This document shows positions 18,994 through 28,315 of a stretch of DNA of 37,043 nt, piece after piece (the first letter of the stretch is position 1; the number at the start of each line of letters is the position of its first letter). The position numbers were made by a program, and so were the translations under genes. The notes below the pieces were generated by a model that saw only the letters and a program-made list of their open reading frames with translations, made no database searches and was not told where the DNA came from. The DNA is taken from positions 1-37,043 of the forward strand of contig CANPXJ010000006.1 in assembly GCA_947585915.1 (NCBI GenBank), written 5' to 3'. Source of the DNA: an uncultured Bacilli bacterium (lineage in GTDB: Bacteria; Bacillota_I; Bacilli_A; RF39; UBA660).

Positions 18994-20106
18994 ATGGATT
19001 CAGAAAATCAAAAAAATAGTGAAAGTTTAACAAAATTTAAGGAAAATGATTATAGAAATAATTCAACTTTTAAAGTCCCCATTAATTCTAGTCAAAATAC
19101 TTTAAGAGGAATTGCTAGTCCAACAAGAGCAAACAATATGAATCCATACATTGCTGATCTATCTTTGCAAACTCAAAATAATTCTTTAGAAATAGTTAAT
19201 AATGAACAATTAAATGAAAAAATTAGTGAAAAAGCAGAAACTCAAGAAGAAATAGTGGAGGATTCTGATTCAAGCCCAGACACTACATTAAAAACTAAAT
19301 TATCTTTTTTATCTATAAAAAATCCTTATGTAATATTAGTTACTATATCTATATTAACATTTGTATTTATAATATTTGTCTTTTTAGTTATAATTTTATC
19401 AGAAATTGATGTTGATGCTAAAAATAATTCTTCATCATCATCGGGCAGTTTTTCAACTAATTCTAGTACAACTGAATCATGTTCTCAACTTAGTGGTAAG
19501 TCTTTAGCTGATACTTTAAGTGAAAAAAATAGTAGTATTGAAGCATTTAATGAAAAAATAAAATCTTCTATTGAAAGTGCTGGTAAAGGAACTAGGGAAG
19601 GGGTAGTTGCCGCAGCTTTATCCATAACTAGTAATTTATGTGAAGAGTATAGTGTACGTCTTCCTTATAAATGGGGTGGAGGACATAATAGTAAAATAAA
19701 TTTAGCTGATGGTTCTTGGGGAGCTAATCTTCCCAGCGTATATTATAATGAAGCAGGTGTTGCTTATTTATATGAGGGTTTAGATTGTAGTGGCTTTGTT
19801 TCTTGGGCCATCTATAATGGTGGTTATAACTTTCCTATTACATCCTCAGAAGACTTTTTAAAATATGGTCAAACTCATGATATGTCGGATAGTTATGTAG
19901 CTAAACCAGGAGATTTAGTTCATCATAGTGGTCATATAATGATGATTGTCGGAGTTAATGAAGATGCTAAAACTTATGATGTGGCAGAAGCAGCAAACTC
20001 TAAGGATGGAGTAAGAGTACGAACTATGAAATTTTCAGGAGAGAGCTCTAATAAAATTATTGATATGAGTCAGTATTATGATAATAAAGCAAATGTTGGA
20101 GGTTAG
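18994..20106 (+). CDS. Membrane-anchored NlpC/P60-family peptidoglycan hydrolase
   Basis: Cytoplasmic N-terminus, one TM, Ser-rich linker, then LDCSGFVSWAIYNGG (catalytic Cys) and PGDLVHHSGHIMMIVG (His). Confidence 0.88.
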   Translation: MDSENQKNSESLTKFKENDYRNNSTFKVPINSSQNTLRGIASPTRANNMNPYIADLSLQTQNNSLEIVNNEQLNEKISEKAETQEEIVEDSDSSPDTTLKTKLSFLSIKNPYVILVTISILTFVFIIFVFLVIILSEIDVDAKNNSSSSSGSFSTNSSTTESCSQLSGKSLADTLSEKNSSIEAFNEKIKSSIESAGKGTREGVVAAALSITSNLCEEYSVRLPYKWGGGHNSKINLADGSWGANLPSVYYNEAGVAYLYEGLDCSGFVSWAIYNGGYNFPITSSEDFLKYGQTHDMSDSYVAKPGDLVHHSGHIMMIVGVNEDAKTYDVAEAANSKDGVRVRTMKFSGESSNKIIDMSQYYDNKANVGG

Positions 20107-20107
20107 G

Positions 20108-20794
20108 ATGAAGAAAGCTTTGAGTTTATTTTTATTAATATTTCTTTTAACGGGATGCAGTGTACAATATAATCTTGATTTGACAAATGATCAAGTCCAA
20201 GAAAAAATGCAAATAATAGAGGACGATAATACTTCTGAATATTTTGAGACATTAAAAAATTTTAATGGTAATGTCAGTGCAACTTATATGGAAGAAGAAC
20301 CAGATACTACGGAAAAGCTTCCTGGTTATGAATATTATGATATAGAAAATAATAGTGATGAAGAGGAAGTAAATTTAAATTTAGAACATATATTTGCAAC
20401 TGAAGAATTTAAAAATTCTAATATCATAAATACTTGTTATGATAATGTTAATTTTATAAATAATGATAAAAATATCGATATTTCTACTAGTAGCAGATTT
20501 TTGTGTTTTAAAAAATATGTTGCTACAAATAAAGTAGAAGTTAATATTACAACTAATAAAAAAATTACAGACCATAATGCCGATAAAGTAAGTGGTAATA
20601 CTTATACTTGGGTAATAGATCGAACTAATGCTTATAATAAGCCTATAAGATTATCATCTGTAGCTGAAAATAAGGTTGAAAAAGAAGAAAATACTAAATT
20701 TAATTTAATTGTGATATTAAGTGCAATTGGGGGATTTTTAATTTTAATCTTTGTTTTAATTGTCTATAAAAAACATAAATATAATAGTAATTAA
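20108..20794 (+). CDS. Lipoprotein with additional C-terminal TM
   Basis: MKKALSLFLLIFLLTGCS lipobox; C-terminal TM IVILSAIGGFLILIFVLIVY; ATG 20108 preferred over 20078. Confidence 0.8.
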   Translation: MKKALSLFLLIFLLTGCSVQYNLDLTNDQVQEKMQIIEDDNTSEYFETLKNFNGNVSATYMEEEPDTTEKLPGYEYYDIENNSDEEEVNLNLEHIFATEEFKNSNIINTCYDNVNFINNDKNIDISTSSRFLCFKKYVATNKVEVNITTNKKITDHNADKVSGNTYTWVIDRTNAYNKPIRLSSVAENKVEKEENTKFNLIVILSAIGGFLILIFVLIVYKKHKYNSN

Positions 20795-20839
20795 ATTAAA
20801 AATATTGTATAATAAAAAATAGAAGTAGGAGGAAAAGTT

Positions 20840-23149
20840 ATGAAATTTAGAATAGCGCCGAAGGATTTAGTTATTTTTATAATTTTTTGTATATTTTTAT
20901 TCTATCTTTGTGCTATTGCTGTTCTGAACTTTTCTTCTTTTGCCACAACTGGAACATTTTATGGTTTAAATCCGATTGAAGCATTTAGTGCTAGTTATTT
21001 ACCAATTACGATAATTATGTTTGCAATCGTTTTAATTATTATTTTTGCTAGTGTATCTTCTTATATTTTTGATAAAGAAAAAGGTAGTGGAGTTGGTTTA
21101 TCAGTTAAGAAAAAGGAAGAAAATGAGTATTCTCGTTTTGCTACTGATAAAGAAATGAAAAATGCTTTTGGGGTAAAAAAAATAAATATATCTGATGAAA
21201 ATACCGATGCAGCAGGTGTCGTCCTTATGATGAACAAAAAAGAGTGGTATGTTGATAATAGTGAAAACCATACCTTAGTCGTCGGAGCTACTGCTTCAGG
21301 TAAAACAACAAGTGTTGTTGACCCATTAGTTGTTTCTCTTTCTAAAAAAGGGGAAAGTATGGTTTTAACTGACCCTAAAGGAGAAATTTACAAAAATCAT
21401 GCGGCTATGCTTCGTGAAAAAGGTTATAATGTTATTGTTTTAAATTTCCGTGATCCAGTAAGAGGTAGTTCTTGGAATCCTTTAACTTTACCATATCAAC
21501 TTTATAAAGATGGAAATGTTGATAAAGCTACAGAATTACTTGAAGACGTTTCTAATAATATCTTAAAAGAAAAGAATAATAATGCCGATCCATTTTGGCA
21601 AAATTCAGCGGCTGACTACTTTTCAGGTTGTGTTTTAGGTCTATTTGAAAATGGAAAAGAAGAAGAGGTAAATATTAACTCTATTTATACCATGACTATT
21701 CAGGGTGAAGAAAGATTTGCTACTTCTACATATATTAAAGAATACTTTACAATGAAAGGTGAATCTTCAACTCCTTATGTATATGCAGCTAACGTTATTA
21801 ATGCCCCAAAAGAAACTCAAGGAGGTCAACTTTCGACTTTTAGACAGAAGATTCGTCAATTTGCGGCCCAGAAGAATTTAAGTGAAATGTTATGCTATAC
21901 AGATTTTGATATGCGTAATATTGGTAAAGAAAAATCGGCAGTATTTATTGTTATCCAAGATGAAAAAACAACTTATCATGGACTAGCTACAATCTTTATT
22001 AAACAACTTTATGAAACCTTAATAGATGAGGCGTACAAACAAGCTAATGGTCGTTTAAAATATCGAACAAACTTTATTCTAGATGAGTTTGCTAACATGC
22101 CTCCATTAAAAGATGTTACCAGTATGGTTACAGCTGCGCGTAGTAGAGACATTCGTTTTACCTTCATTATTCAAAACTTTGCTCAGCTGAATGACGTTTA
22201 TGGCGAGAACGATGCGCAAACAATTCGTTCTAACTGTGGTAATTTAATTTATCTTTTAACAACTGAATTAAAAGCTTTGGAAGAAATAAGTAAACTTTGT
22301 GGAGTTAAAAAGCCAAAAGATAAAGATAAAGCGGTCAGTGAAAAACCTTTAGTAAGTGTAACGGATTTGCAGAAAATGAAAATGAATGAGGTTATTATTC
22401 TAAAGGCAAGAATGAACCCCTTTAAAACAAAACTTGTTCCTTCTTATAATCAAGAAGGGATGAAAAAATATGAAAAATCCGAGTTTTATACGCGTCCAGT
22501 AAGAACTGTTAAAATTTTTGATATTAAAGAGTTTGTTAAAGAAGAAAAACGCCGTAAAATGACAGAAGAAATGGAAAAAAACGGGGGAAAAGACTCAAAC
22601 CCTATGAATGGAGGAATGTTTGGAATGCCAGGAGGTTTTCCGCCTTCTATGGGTGGAATGCCAAACTTTAATCCAATGGGAATGCCGAGTATGGGTGGTA
22701 TACCTAATAAAACGCCAATGGATATTGATGCTATGATTAAAGATATCGACGCACAGATTGCTAAATTAGAAAAAGAGGAAGAAGAGAAACGTAAAGAAGT
22801 AGAAAAAGCTAAAGCTCAAGATAACAAAATGAAGCTTCCAGAAATAAAAGCGGAGTATGATAACAATGTAAAAATTCCAGATTTGCAAATTCCTCAAAAA
22901 GAAATTCCCACAATGAATATTAAAGATAAAAAAGAAAATATTATTGATTTGCCTTCCATCGATTTAAAAGCTTTGGAAGAAAAGCCAACCACTGAGATTG
23001 AAGAAAAAACTAAAGAAGATATCCCGAAACAAACACAAACCCATCATGTTGAACAACCAAAAATCAATGTTGATAATGATAGTGTTATTGTTGACGAACA
23101 TGTTGTATCTGATGATGAATTCTTTGATGATTTTTTTGGAGATGACTAA
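20840..23149 (+). CDS. VirD4/TraG-like coupling protein
   Basis: N-terminal TMs; Walker A GATASGKTTSVVDPLV; NFILDEFANMPPL Walker B; DxRFTFIIQNFAQL; Met/Gly/Pro-rich and acidic C-terminal extension. Confidence 0.92.
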   Translation: MKFRIAPKDLVIFIIFCIFLFYLCAIAVLNFSSFATTGTFYGLNPIEAFSASYLPITIIMFAIVLIIIFASVSSYIFDKEKGSGVGLSVKKKEENEYSRFATDKEMKNAFGVKKINISDENTDAAGVVLMMNKKEWYVDNSENHTLVVGATASGKTTSVVDPLVVSLSKKGESMVLTDPKGEIYKNHAAMLREKGYNVIVLNFRDPVRGSSWNPLTLPYQLYKDGNVDKATELLEDVSNNILKEKNNNADPFWQNSAADYFSGCVLGLFENGKEEEVNINSIYTMTIQGEERFATSTYIKEYFTMKGESSTPYVYAANVINAPKETQGGQLSTFRQKIRQFAAQKNLSEMLCYTDFDMRNIGKEKSAVFIVIQDEKTTYHGLATIFIKQLYETLIDEAYKQANGRLKYRTNFILDEFANMPPLKDVTSMVTAARSRDIRFTFIIQNFAQLNDVYGENDAQTIRSNCGNLIYLLTTELKALEEISKLCGVKKPKDKDKAVSEKPLVSVTDLQKMKMNEVIILKARMNPFKTKLVPSYNQEGMKKYEKSEFYTRPVRTVKIFDIKEFVKEEKRRKMTEEMEKNGGKDSNPMNGGMFGMPGGFPPSMGGMPNFNPMGMPSMGGIPNKTPMDIDAMIKDIDAQIAKLEKEEEEKRKEVEKAKAQDNKMKLPEIKAEYDNNVKIPDLQIPQKEIPTMNIKDKKENIIDLPSIDLKALEEKPTTEIEEKTKEDIPKQTQTHHVEQPKINVDNDSVIVDEHVVSDDEFFDDFFGDD

Positions 23150-23150
23150 T

Positions 23151-23176
23151 AAAACTAGATTAATTTCTAGTTTTTT
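23151..23176 (+). terminator. Rho-independent terminator after VirD4-like gene
   Basis: AAAACTAGA / TCTAGTTTT stem with T run. Confidence 0.75.
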
Positions 23177-23186
23177 AATGTTTTTT

Positions 23187-23239
23187 AAAATAAAAAAAGG
23201 AAATCACCAACTTTTCTATAATAATGTAAGTAGAAGGGA
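23187..23239 (+). promoter_or_regulatory. Rpn leader element copy 2
   Basis: AAAATAAAAAAAGGAAAT - N12 - TATAATAAT - N5 - TAGAAGGG, same spacing as 11705-11757. Confidence 0.7.
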
Positions 23240-23253
23240 GGTGATCAAAAATC

Positions 23254-24168
23254 ATGAAAATACTTCTTAATGAGGCCATAAGTAAAGAAAATGCTTATAC
23301 ATTAGATCCAAGTGATAATAAAAAAATAATTCCTATTGTTTATGATTCAATGTTTAAAACAATGCTTAATAACGAAAATAGGAAAAAGTATGTAGCTTTA
23401 TTCTTATCATATTTTATTAAAGAGGATTATGATTATATCTTAAATAATATCGTATTTGTTAAAAATGATATAGATAAACAAAATTATCACGAAGCACAAA
23501 AAACAGTAGATATGATTGTTAAAGTAGATGATAAAATATATAATATCGAAATGAATAATAATGCTACTAAATCATCACTAGAAAGAAATATAGATTATGC
23601 TAATATGATTTACCGAAGTAAAATGAAAAGAGGAATAAAAAAATATAACTATCAATACACAATCCAAATCAACATCAATAATTTTAGTTTCAAAAGAAAT
23701 AATAAAAGTATCGAAGAGTACTTTATCCAAAATGAAGAATATGTCCTCACAGATAAAATAAAATATATATTTATATATCTACCAAATATCAGGAAAAAAT
23801 ATTATAATAAAGAAAAGATAAATGCATTAGAGAAACTAATGTTAGTATTAAATGAACCAAAGGGATCAGAAATAGAAAAGGAAGTTAAGGGTGAGAAGAT
23901 AATGGAAGAGTATCGAAAGGAAGCAGAAGAAGCAAGTGAGATTCAAGAGTTATGGGAAGCAATGGCATATGACCCAATAGAGAATGCGAAGATGATAAGA
24001 GAGATGGATTTAAACTATGCTAGAGAAGATGCTAAAAAAGAGTATGCTCGTGAAAATGCTTTAGAGCTTTATAAGAATGGAGTTTCCAAAGATATTATCT
24101 GCAAATCACTAAAAATTAGTAAAAAAGAACTAGAAAAAATTTTAAAAAATGAAAATCCAGGTAATTAG
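23254..24168 (+). CDS. Rpn-family PD-(D/E)XK nuclease / putative transposase
   Basis: PIVYDSMFKTMLNN, TVDMIVKVDDKIYNIEMN (D...ExN), KNGVSKDIICKSLKISKKEL tail. Confidence 0.8.
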   Translation: MKILLNEAISKENAYTLDPSDNKKIIPIVYDSMFKTMLNNENRKKYVALFLSYFIKEDYDYILNNIVFVKNDIDKQNYHEAQKTVDMIVKVDDKIYNIEMNNNATKSSLERNIDYANMIYRSKMKRGIKKYNYQYTIQININNFSFKRNNKSIEEYFIQNEEYVLTDKIKYIFIYLPNIRKKYYNKEKINALEKLMLVLNEPKGSEIEKEVKGEKIMEEYRKEAEEASEIQELWEAMAYDPIENAKMIREMDLNYAREDAKKEYARENALELYKNGVSKDIICKSLKISKKELEKILKNENPGN

Positions 24169-24214
24169 TAATTGACTAAATTGCTAAAAAATCATATTTT
24201 ATACTGGTGATATT

Positions 24215-24457
24215 ATGAGTTATCAAGACTATCATAATGATGGTGAAATTATCGATTTAGAAGATGTAATAACTTACCAAGAATTTCATTTACCTAATAG
24301 CTTAAATATTCCTTATGATAAATTAATGTTTAATTATAAAGAATACTTAAATAAGGATAAAAAATATTACTTATATTGTAAAAAAGGAAGAAAAAGCAAA
24401 AAAGCTGTGCAAATATTAAAATTTTATGGTTATAATGTAGAACAAATTACCAAATAG
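24215..24457 (+). CDS. Small rhodanese-like protein
   Basis: IIDLEDVITYQEFHLPNSLNIPYDKL and YYLYCKKGRKSKKAVQILKFYGY active-site-Cys region. Confidence 0.8.
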   Translation: MSYQDYHNDGEIIDLEDVITYQEFHLPNSLNIPYDKLMFNYKEYLNKDKKYYLYCKKGRKSKKAVQILKFYGYNVEQITK

Positions 24458-24459
24458 AG

Positions 24460-24485
24460 CGCTTAAAATTTTAAGCGTTTTCTTA
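24460..24485 (+). terminator. Rho-independent terminator
   Basis: CGCTTAAAATTTTAAGCG inverted repeat plus T run. Confidence 0.7.
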
Positions 24486-24551
24486 AATTTAAGTATTATT
24501 ATCATAAATATGAGAAGAATAAAAAAGTAAAATAGATATAAGAGGTGGCAA

Positions 24552-25811
24552 ATGGAATATAAAGTTTTTAATTTTAATTCTTTTAATTTATATACAGTAA
24601 AAACAACTAATTTTAAAAATTGTCATTTAGAAATAGTTTTTAGAAGTAAAGCTTTAGAAGAAAAGATTATTCCCCGAAAACTTTTGATGGAATTTTTAAC
24701 TTATTCTACAAGTGAATTTAATACGCAAAGAAAATTAAGTGAATATTTAGAAGAATTATATAACACAACTTTTTATAGCTCTTTGTCGCGAGTAGGTAGT
24801 AGTTTACTAACTAATTTTTGTTTTGATTTTTTAAACCCTAAATATACAGATGCCAATTTTTTAGATCAAGTTTTAACTTTAATTACTGCAACTATAACCA
24901 AACCCAATTTAGATAATACACCAGAAAGTTTAAATAATTTTAAGATTATCAAAAGTAAAATGTTAAATGATATTATCACTTCTTTAGAAAATAAAAAAGC
25001 CTATGCTTATCGTAAATTATTTAAATATATGGATAAAAATGCTTATTTAAGTTATGACATGTTAGGAACAAAAGAGCAAATTAATGAATTAAATTTTGAA
25101 GATTTACAAAGAGAATATCAAAGGTTAATTAAAGAAGATTTTTGTGATATTTATTTAATAGGTAATTTAGATATGGAATATATTGCTAACTTCTTTTCTA
25201 AAAATTTTAATATTCGCGTTATTAAAGATTATACTTTATCTTTGTACGCTCCTGGGAATTCTAGAAGCAAAGTACAAATAAAAAAAGAAAAAGAAAAATT
25301 AGAACAATCGCATCTTTTAGTGGGTTGTAATCTAAATAATATTACAGAAGAAGAGAAAGATATTATTGCTTATATGTATAATTATATTTTAGGAGGAAAT
25401 TCCCTTGATACTAAATTAGCTAAATATTTAAGACAAGATAATTCCTTATGTTACACCGTAAATAGCATCTATCAAAAATATGATGGGGTAATTGTTATTT
25501 ATGCCGGGATTAATACTAAAAGTTATAACAAAGCTGTAAGTCTAATAAAAAAATCTTTAAAAGAAATGACTAGCAAAATAACTACGACAGAATTAGAAAA
25601 TGCTAAAAAAGGAATAACTACTTCCCTAAATATGATAAATGATAATCAAAATAGTATCATTAATAATTACTTATTTGAAAATATTGCTTCTTTAGATAAA
25701 GTGGAAAATCGTCTTAAAAAACTTAAGAGTGTTAAAGTGGAAGATATAATGAAACTAGCCAAAAAAGTAAAAATTAATACAATTTATTTTTTAAATGGGG
25801 TGGAAAAATGA
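24552..25811 (+). CDS. M16-family peptidase-like protein, non-catalytic partner (YmfF-type)
   Basis: M16 fold-like sequence lacking HxxEH; overlaps the HxxEH-bearing partner (ATGA). Confidence 0.75.
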   Translation: MEYKVFNFNSFNLYTVKTTNFKNCHLEIVFRSKALEEKIIPRKLLMEFLTYSTSEFNTQRKLSEYLEELYNTTFYSSLSRVGSSLLTNFCFDFLNPKYTDANFLDQVLTLITATITKPNLDNTPESLNNFKIIKSKMLNDIITSLENKKAYAYRKLFKYMDKNAYLSYDMLGTKEQINELNFEDLQREYQRLIKEDFCDIYLIGNLDMEYIANFFSKNFNIRVIKDYTLSLYAPGNSRSKVQIKKEKEKLEQSHLLVGCNLNNITEEEKDIIAYMYNYILGGNSLDTKLAKYLRQDNSLCYTVNSIYQKYDGVIVIYAGINTKSYNKAVSLIKKSLKEMTSKITTTELENAKKGITTSLNMINDNQNSIINNYLFENIASLDKVENRLKKLKSVKVEDIMKLAKKVKINTIYFLNGVEK

Positions 25812-27088
25812 AGTCTTTTAAAATAGAAGGAACAGATGAAAAAATATATGTAGAAAAAACAGAAGAAGGATTACCAATTTATATGTGGCCCAATTTAAAT
25901 AAAAAAAATTTTTATATGACTTTAAATGTCAGATATGGAGCTATTCATACCGAATTTAAATTAAAGGGTGAAAAAAAATTTATCAAAGTTCCCAATGGCA
26001 TTGCCCATTTTATGGAACATTTAATGTTTTATATGCCAGATGGAAAGACAGCTCATGAATATTTTAATAATTTAGGTTCAATAATTAATGCCTGTACAAC
26101 TCATGATTTTACTTATTATGAGGTATTTGGAGGAACTAATTTTAAAGAAAATTTAGATTACTTATTAGATTATGTTTATACTCCTTATTTTACTAAAGAA
26201 AATATTAAAGCAGAACGAGATATAATTAATGAAGAGATTAGTATGTATAATGATAATCCTGATTTTCGTTTGATTACTACTGCTCATAAATGTCTTTGGC
26301 ATAAAAATAAAAGAAAAAATTTAGTTAGTGGAACAAAAGAAGATATTAAAAAAATAACTATCCAAGATTTAAAAATCGTTTATGAAAATTTTTATCATCC
26401 CGAAAATATGTTTTTAGTTATTACGGGTAATTTTAATCCTAGTGAAGCTGTGGCAATTGTTAAACAAAATCTAGCTATTAAAGAATTTCCAAAATACACG
26501 CACCCGCAGATAAAAGATGAAAAAGAACCAAATAAAGTAGTAAATAAATACTATGAAGAAAATGATCCTATCAAGAACGCTAAATTAAAAGTTGTTTTTA
26601 AAGTAGTTAAAAGTAATTTTAAAGAATATTTAGATGATGAAATAAAGCTTTATACTAATTTTATTTTAAAGAGTAATTTTGGGATTACAAGTACTTTACA
26701 TGAAAATTTATTTAATAACAATATTATTTTAAATCCTTTAGATTATTCAGTTAGTATTTATGAAAATCATTTAACTTTAATGGTGGGAGCTGTTACCAAC
26801 TATCCTGATGAAGTAATTAAATATATTAATAATACTTTTGCTAATTTAGAAGTTGAAATAAAAAAATTGAATAATTACAAAAAAACTTTGCTTTCCTCTT
26901 TCATTTTAACTTTTGATGAGATAGAACCGGTAAATAGTCTAATTCAAGATAACTTAATTGCGCAGGGAGTAGAATTAAAGGATTTGCTTAAAATAATAAA
27001 AAGCTTAAATACTGAAGATTTAAATAAGATATTAAAAAAATTAACTTTGCAACATCAAAGCATAGTTGTCTTCAAACCACAAAAATAA
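25808..27088 (+). CDS. M16-family zinc peptidase (YmfH-type)
   Basis: HFMEHLMF (HxxEH) and downstream ERDIINEEISMYNDNP. Confidence 0.87.
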   Translation: MKSFKIEGTDEKIYVEKTEEGLPIYMWPNLNKKNFYMTLNVRYGAIHTEFKLKGEKKFIKVPNGIAHFMEHLMFYMPDGKTAHEYFNNLGSIINACTTHDFTYYEVFGGTNFKENLDYLLDYVYTPYFTKENIKAERDIINEEISMYNDNPDFRLITTAHKCLWHKNKRKNLVSGTKEDIKKITIQDLKIVYENFYHPENMFLVITGNFNPSEAVAIVKQNLAIKEFPKYTHPQIKDEKEPNKVVNKYYEENDPIKNAKLKVVFKVVKSNFKEYLDDEIKLYTNFILKSNFGITSTLHENLFNNNIILNPLDYSVSIYENHLTLMVGAVTNYPDEVIKYINNTFANLEVEIKKLNNYKKTLLSSFILTFDEIEPVNSLIQDNLIAQGVELKDLLKIIKSLNTEDLNKILKKLTLQHQSIVVFKPQK

Positions 27089-27107
27089 ATAATAAAAACA
27101 TTTACAC

Positions 27108-27148
27108 AATATTTACACTTATTTTTAAAATATATGTAAATATTTTTT
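27108..27148 (+). terminator. Candidate terminator
   Basis: AATATTTACA / TGTAAATATT 10-bp stem followed by T run. Confidence 0.55.
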
Positions 27149-27186
27149 TAGGTGTTTTATAATAAAATTAGAAAAGTAGGTGGACT

Positions 27187-28269
27187 ATGAAAAGTGCATA
27201 TATTCATATTCCTTTTTGTAAACATATTTGTGCTTATTGTGATTTTTGTAAAATGAATTATGATAAGAAATGGGTAGGAGACTATTTAGATACATTAGAA
27301 GAAGAAATAATAGAAAGGTATAATTCAGAAGAACTTAAAACTCTTTATATTGGCGGAGGGAGTCCTTCTTGTTTAGATGAAGAGGAATTAAATAAATTAT
27401 TTGCTATTATCAAAAAATTTAATTTGGCTGATGATTATGAATTTACCTTTGAATGTAATTTAAATGAAATTAATGAAATGTTGCTTACCATTTTAAAAGA
27501 GAATGGTGTTAATCGTTTAAGTATTGGGATTGAATCTTTTGATAAAGAAAATCAAAAATTTATTGAAAGAATTCACTCTTATGAAGAAGCAGATGAAACT
27601 ATTAAACTTGCGCGAAATCTAGGTTTTAATAATATTAATGTAGATTTAATCTATGCTCTTCCTAATGAATCACTTGGTATGGTCAAAAAGGATTTAAATT
27701 TAGTTTTAAAATTAAATGTTGAGCATGTAAGTACATATTCCTTAATGATTGAAGAAAATACTAAAGCTTCTGTAAAAAACATTAAACCCATAAATGAAGA
27801 TATTGATGCAAAAATGTATGAATATATTGTTAAAAAGTTAACATCTAGTGGCTATAAACATTATGAAATAAGCAATTTTGCTAAAGAGGGTTATGAGTCT
27901 ATTCATAATTTAACTTATTGGAACAATGAATATTATTATGGTTTTGGCTTGGGCGCACATGGCTATATGCATGGTTTAAGATATCAAAACACGCGTAGTT
28001 TAAATAATTATTTAGAAAATAAATATGTTTTAGAAGAAAATATTTTATCGAAAAAAGAAATAATGGAAAATGAAGTTATGCTAGGTTTTCGAAAAACAGA
28101 AGGAATTAATTTAGAAGAATTCTTTAATAAATACGAGGTTAATTTACAAGATGTCTTTCCAATTAAAGCTCTTTTAAAATCAAAAGATTTAATCTTTAAA
28201 GATGGAAATATTTTTATTAATCCTGACAAACTTTATGTTATGAATGAAATCTTATTAAAATTAATCTAG
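27187..28269 (+). CDS. hemW: HemW-like radical SAM protein
   Basis: YIHIPFCKHICAYCDFCK (CX3CX2C), YIGGGSPSCL, GIESFDKENQKFIERIHS. Confidence 0.9.
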   Translation: MKSAYIHIPFCKHICAYCDFCKMNYDKKWVGDYLDTLEEEIIERYNSEELKTLYIGGGSPSCLDEEELNKLFAIIKKFNLADDYEFTFECNLNEINEMLLTILKENGVNRLSIGIESFDKENQKFIERIHSYEEADETIKLARNLGFNNINVDLIYALPNESLGMVKKDLNLVLKLNVEHVSTYSLMIEENTKASVKNIKPINEDIDAKMYEYIVKKLTSSGYKHYEISNFAKEGYESIHNLTYWNNEYYYGFGLGAHGYMHGLRYQNTRSLNNYLENKYVLEENILSKKEIMENEVMLGFRKTEGINLEEFFNKYEVNLQDVFPIKALLKSKDLIFKDGNIFINPDKLYVMNEILLKLI

Positions 28270-28315
28270 AAAATAATTTTAGATTAAGTTATAATAAGAC
28301 GAAGGAGGGTTTAAT

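Noticed and set aside
161-23149. Interpretation as an integrative conjugative element
   Set aside because: No relaxase, recombinase, att repeats or replication genes seen; plausible only if these lie left of the window.
22998-23270. 90-aa ORF overlapping the VirD4 end and the Rpn start
   Set aside because: Runs across a terminator and the Rpn leader element; lysine/asparagine-rich with no domain.
28262-28290. TTAATCTA...TAGATTAA inverted repeat after hemW
   Set aside because: Short AT-rich stem without a following T run; not convincing as terminator or operator.
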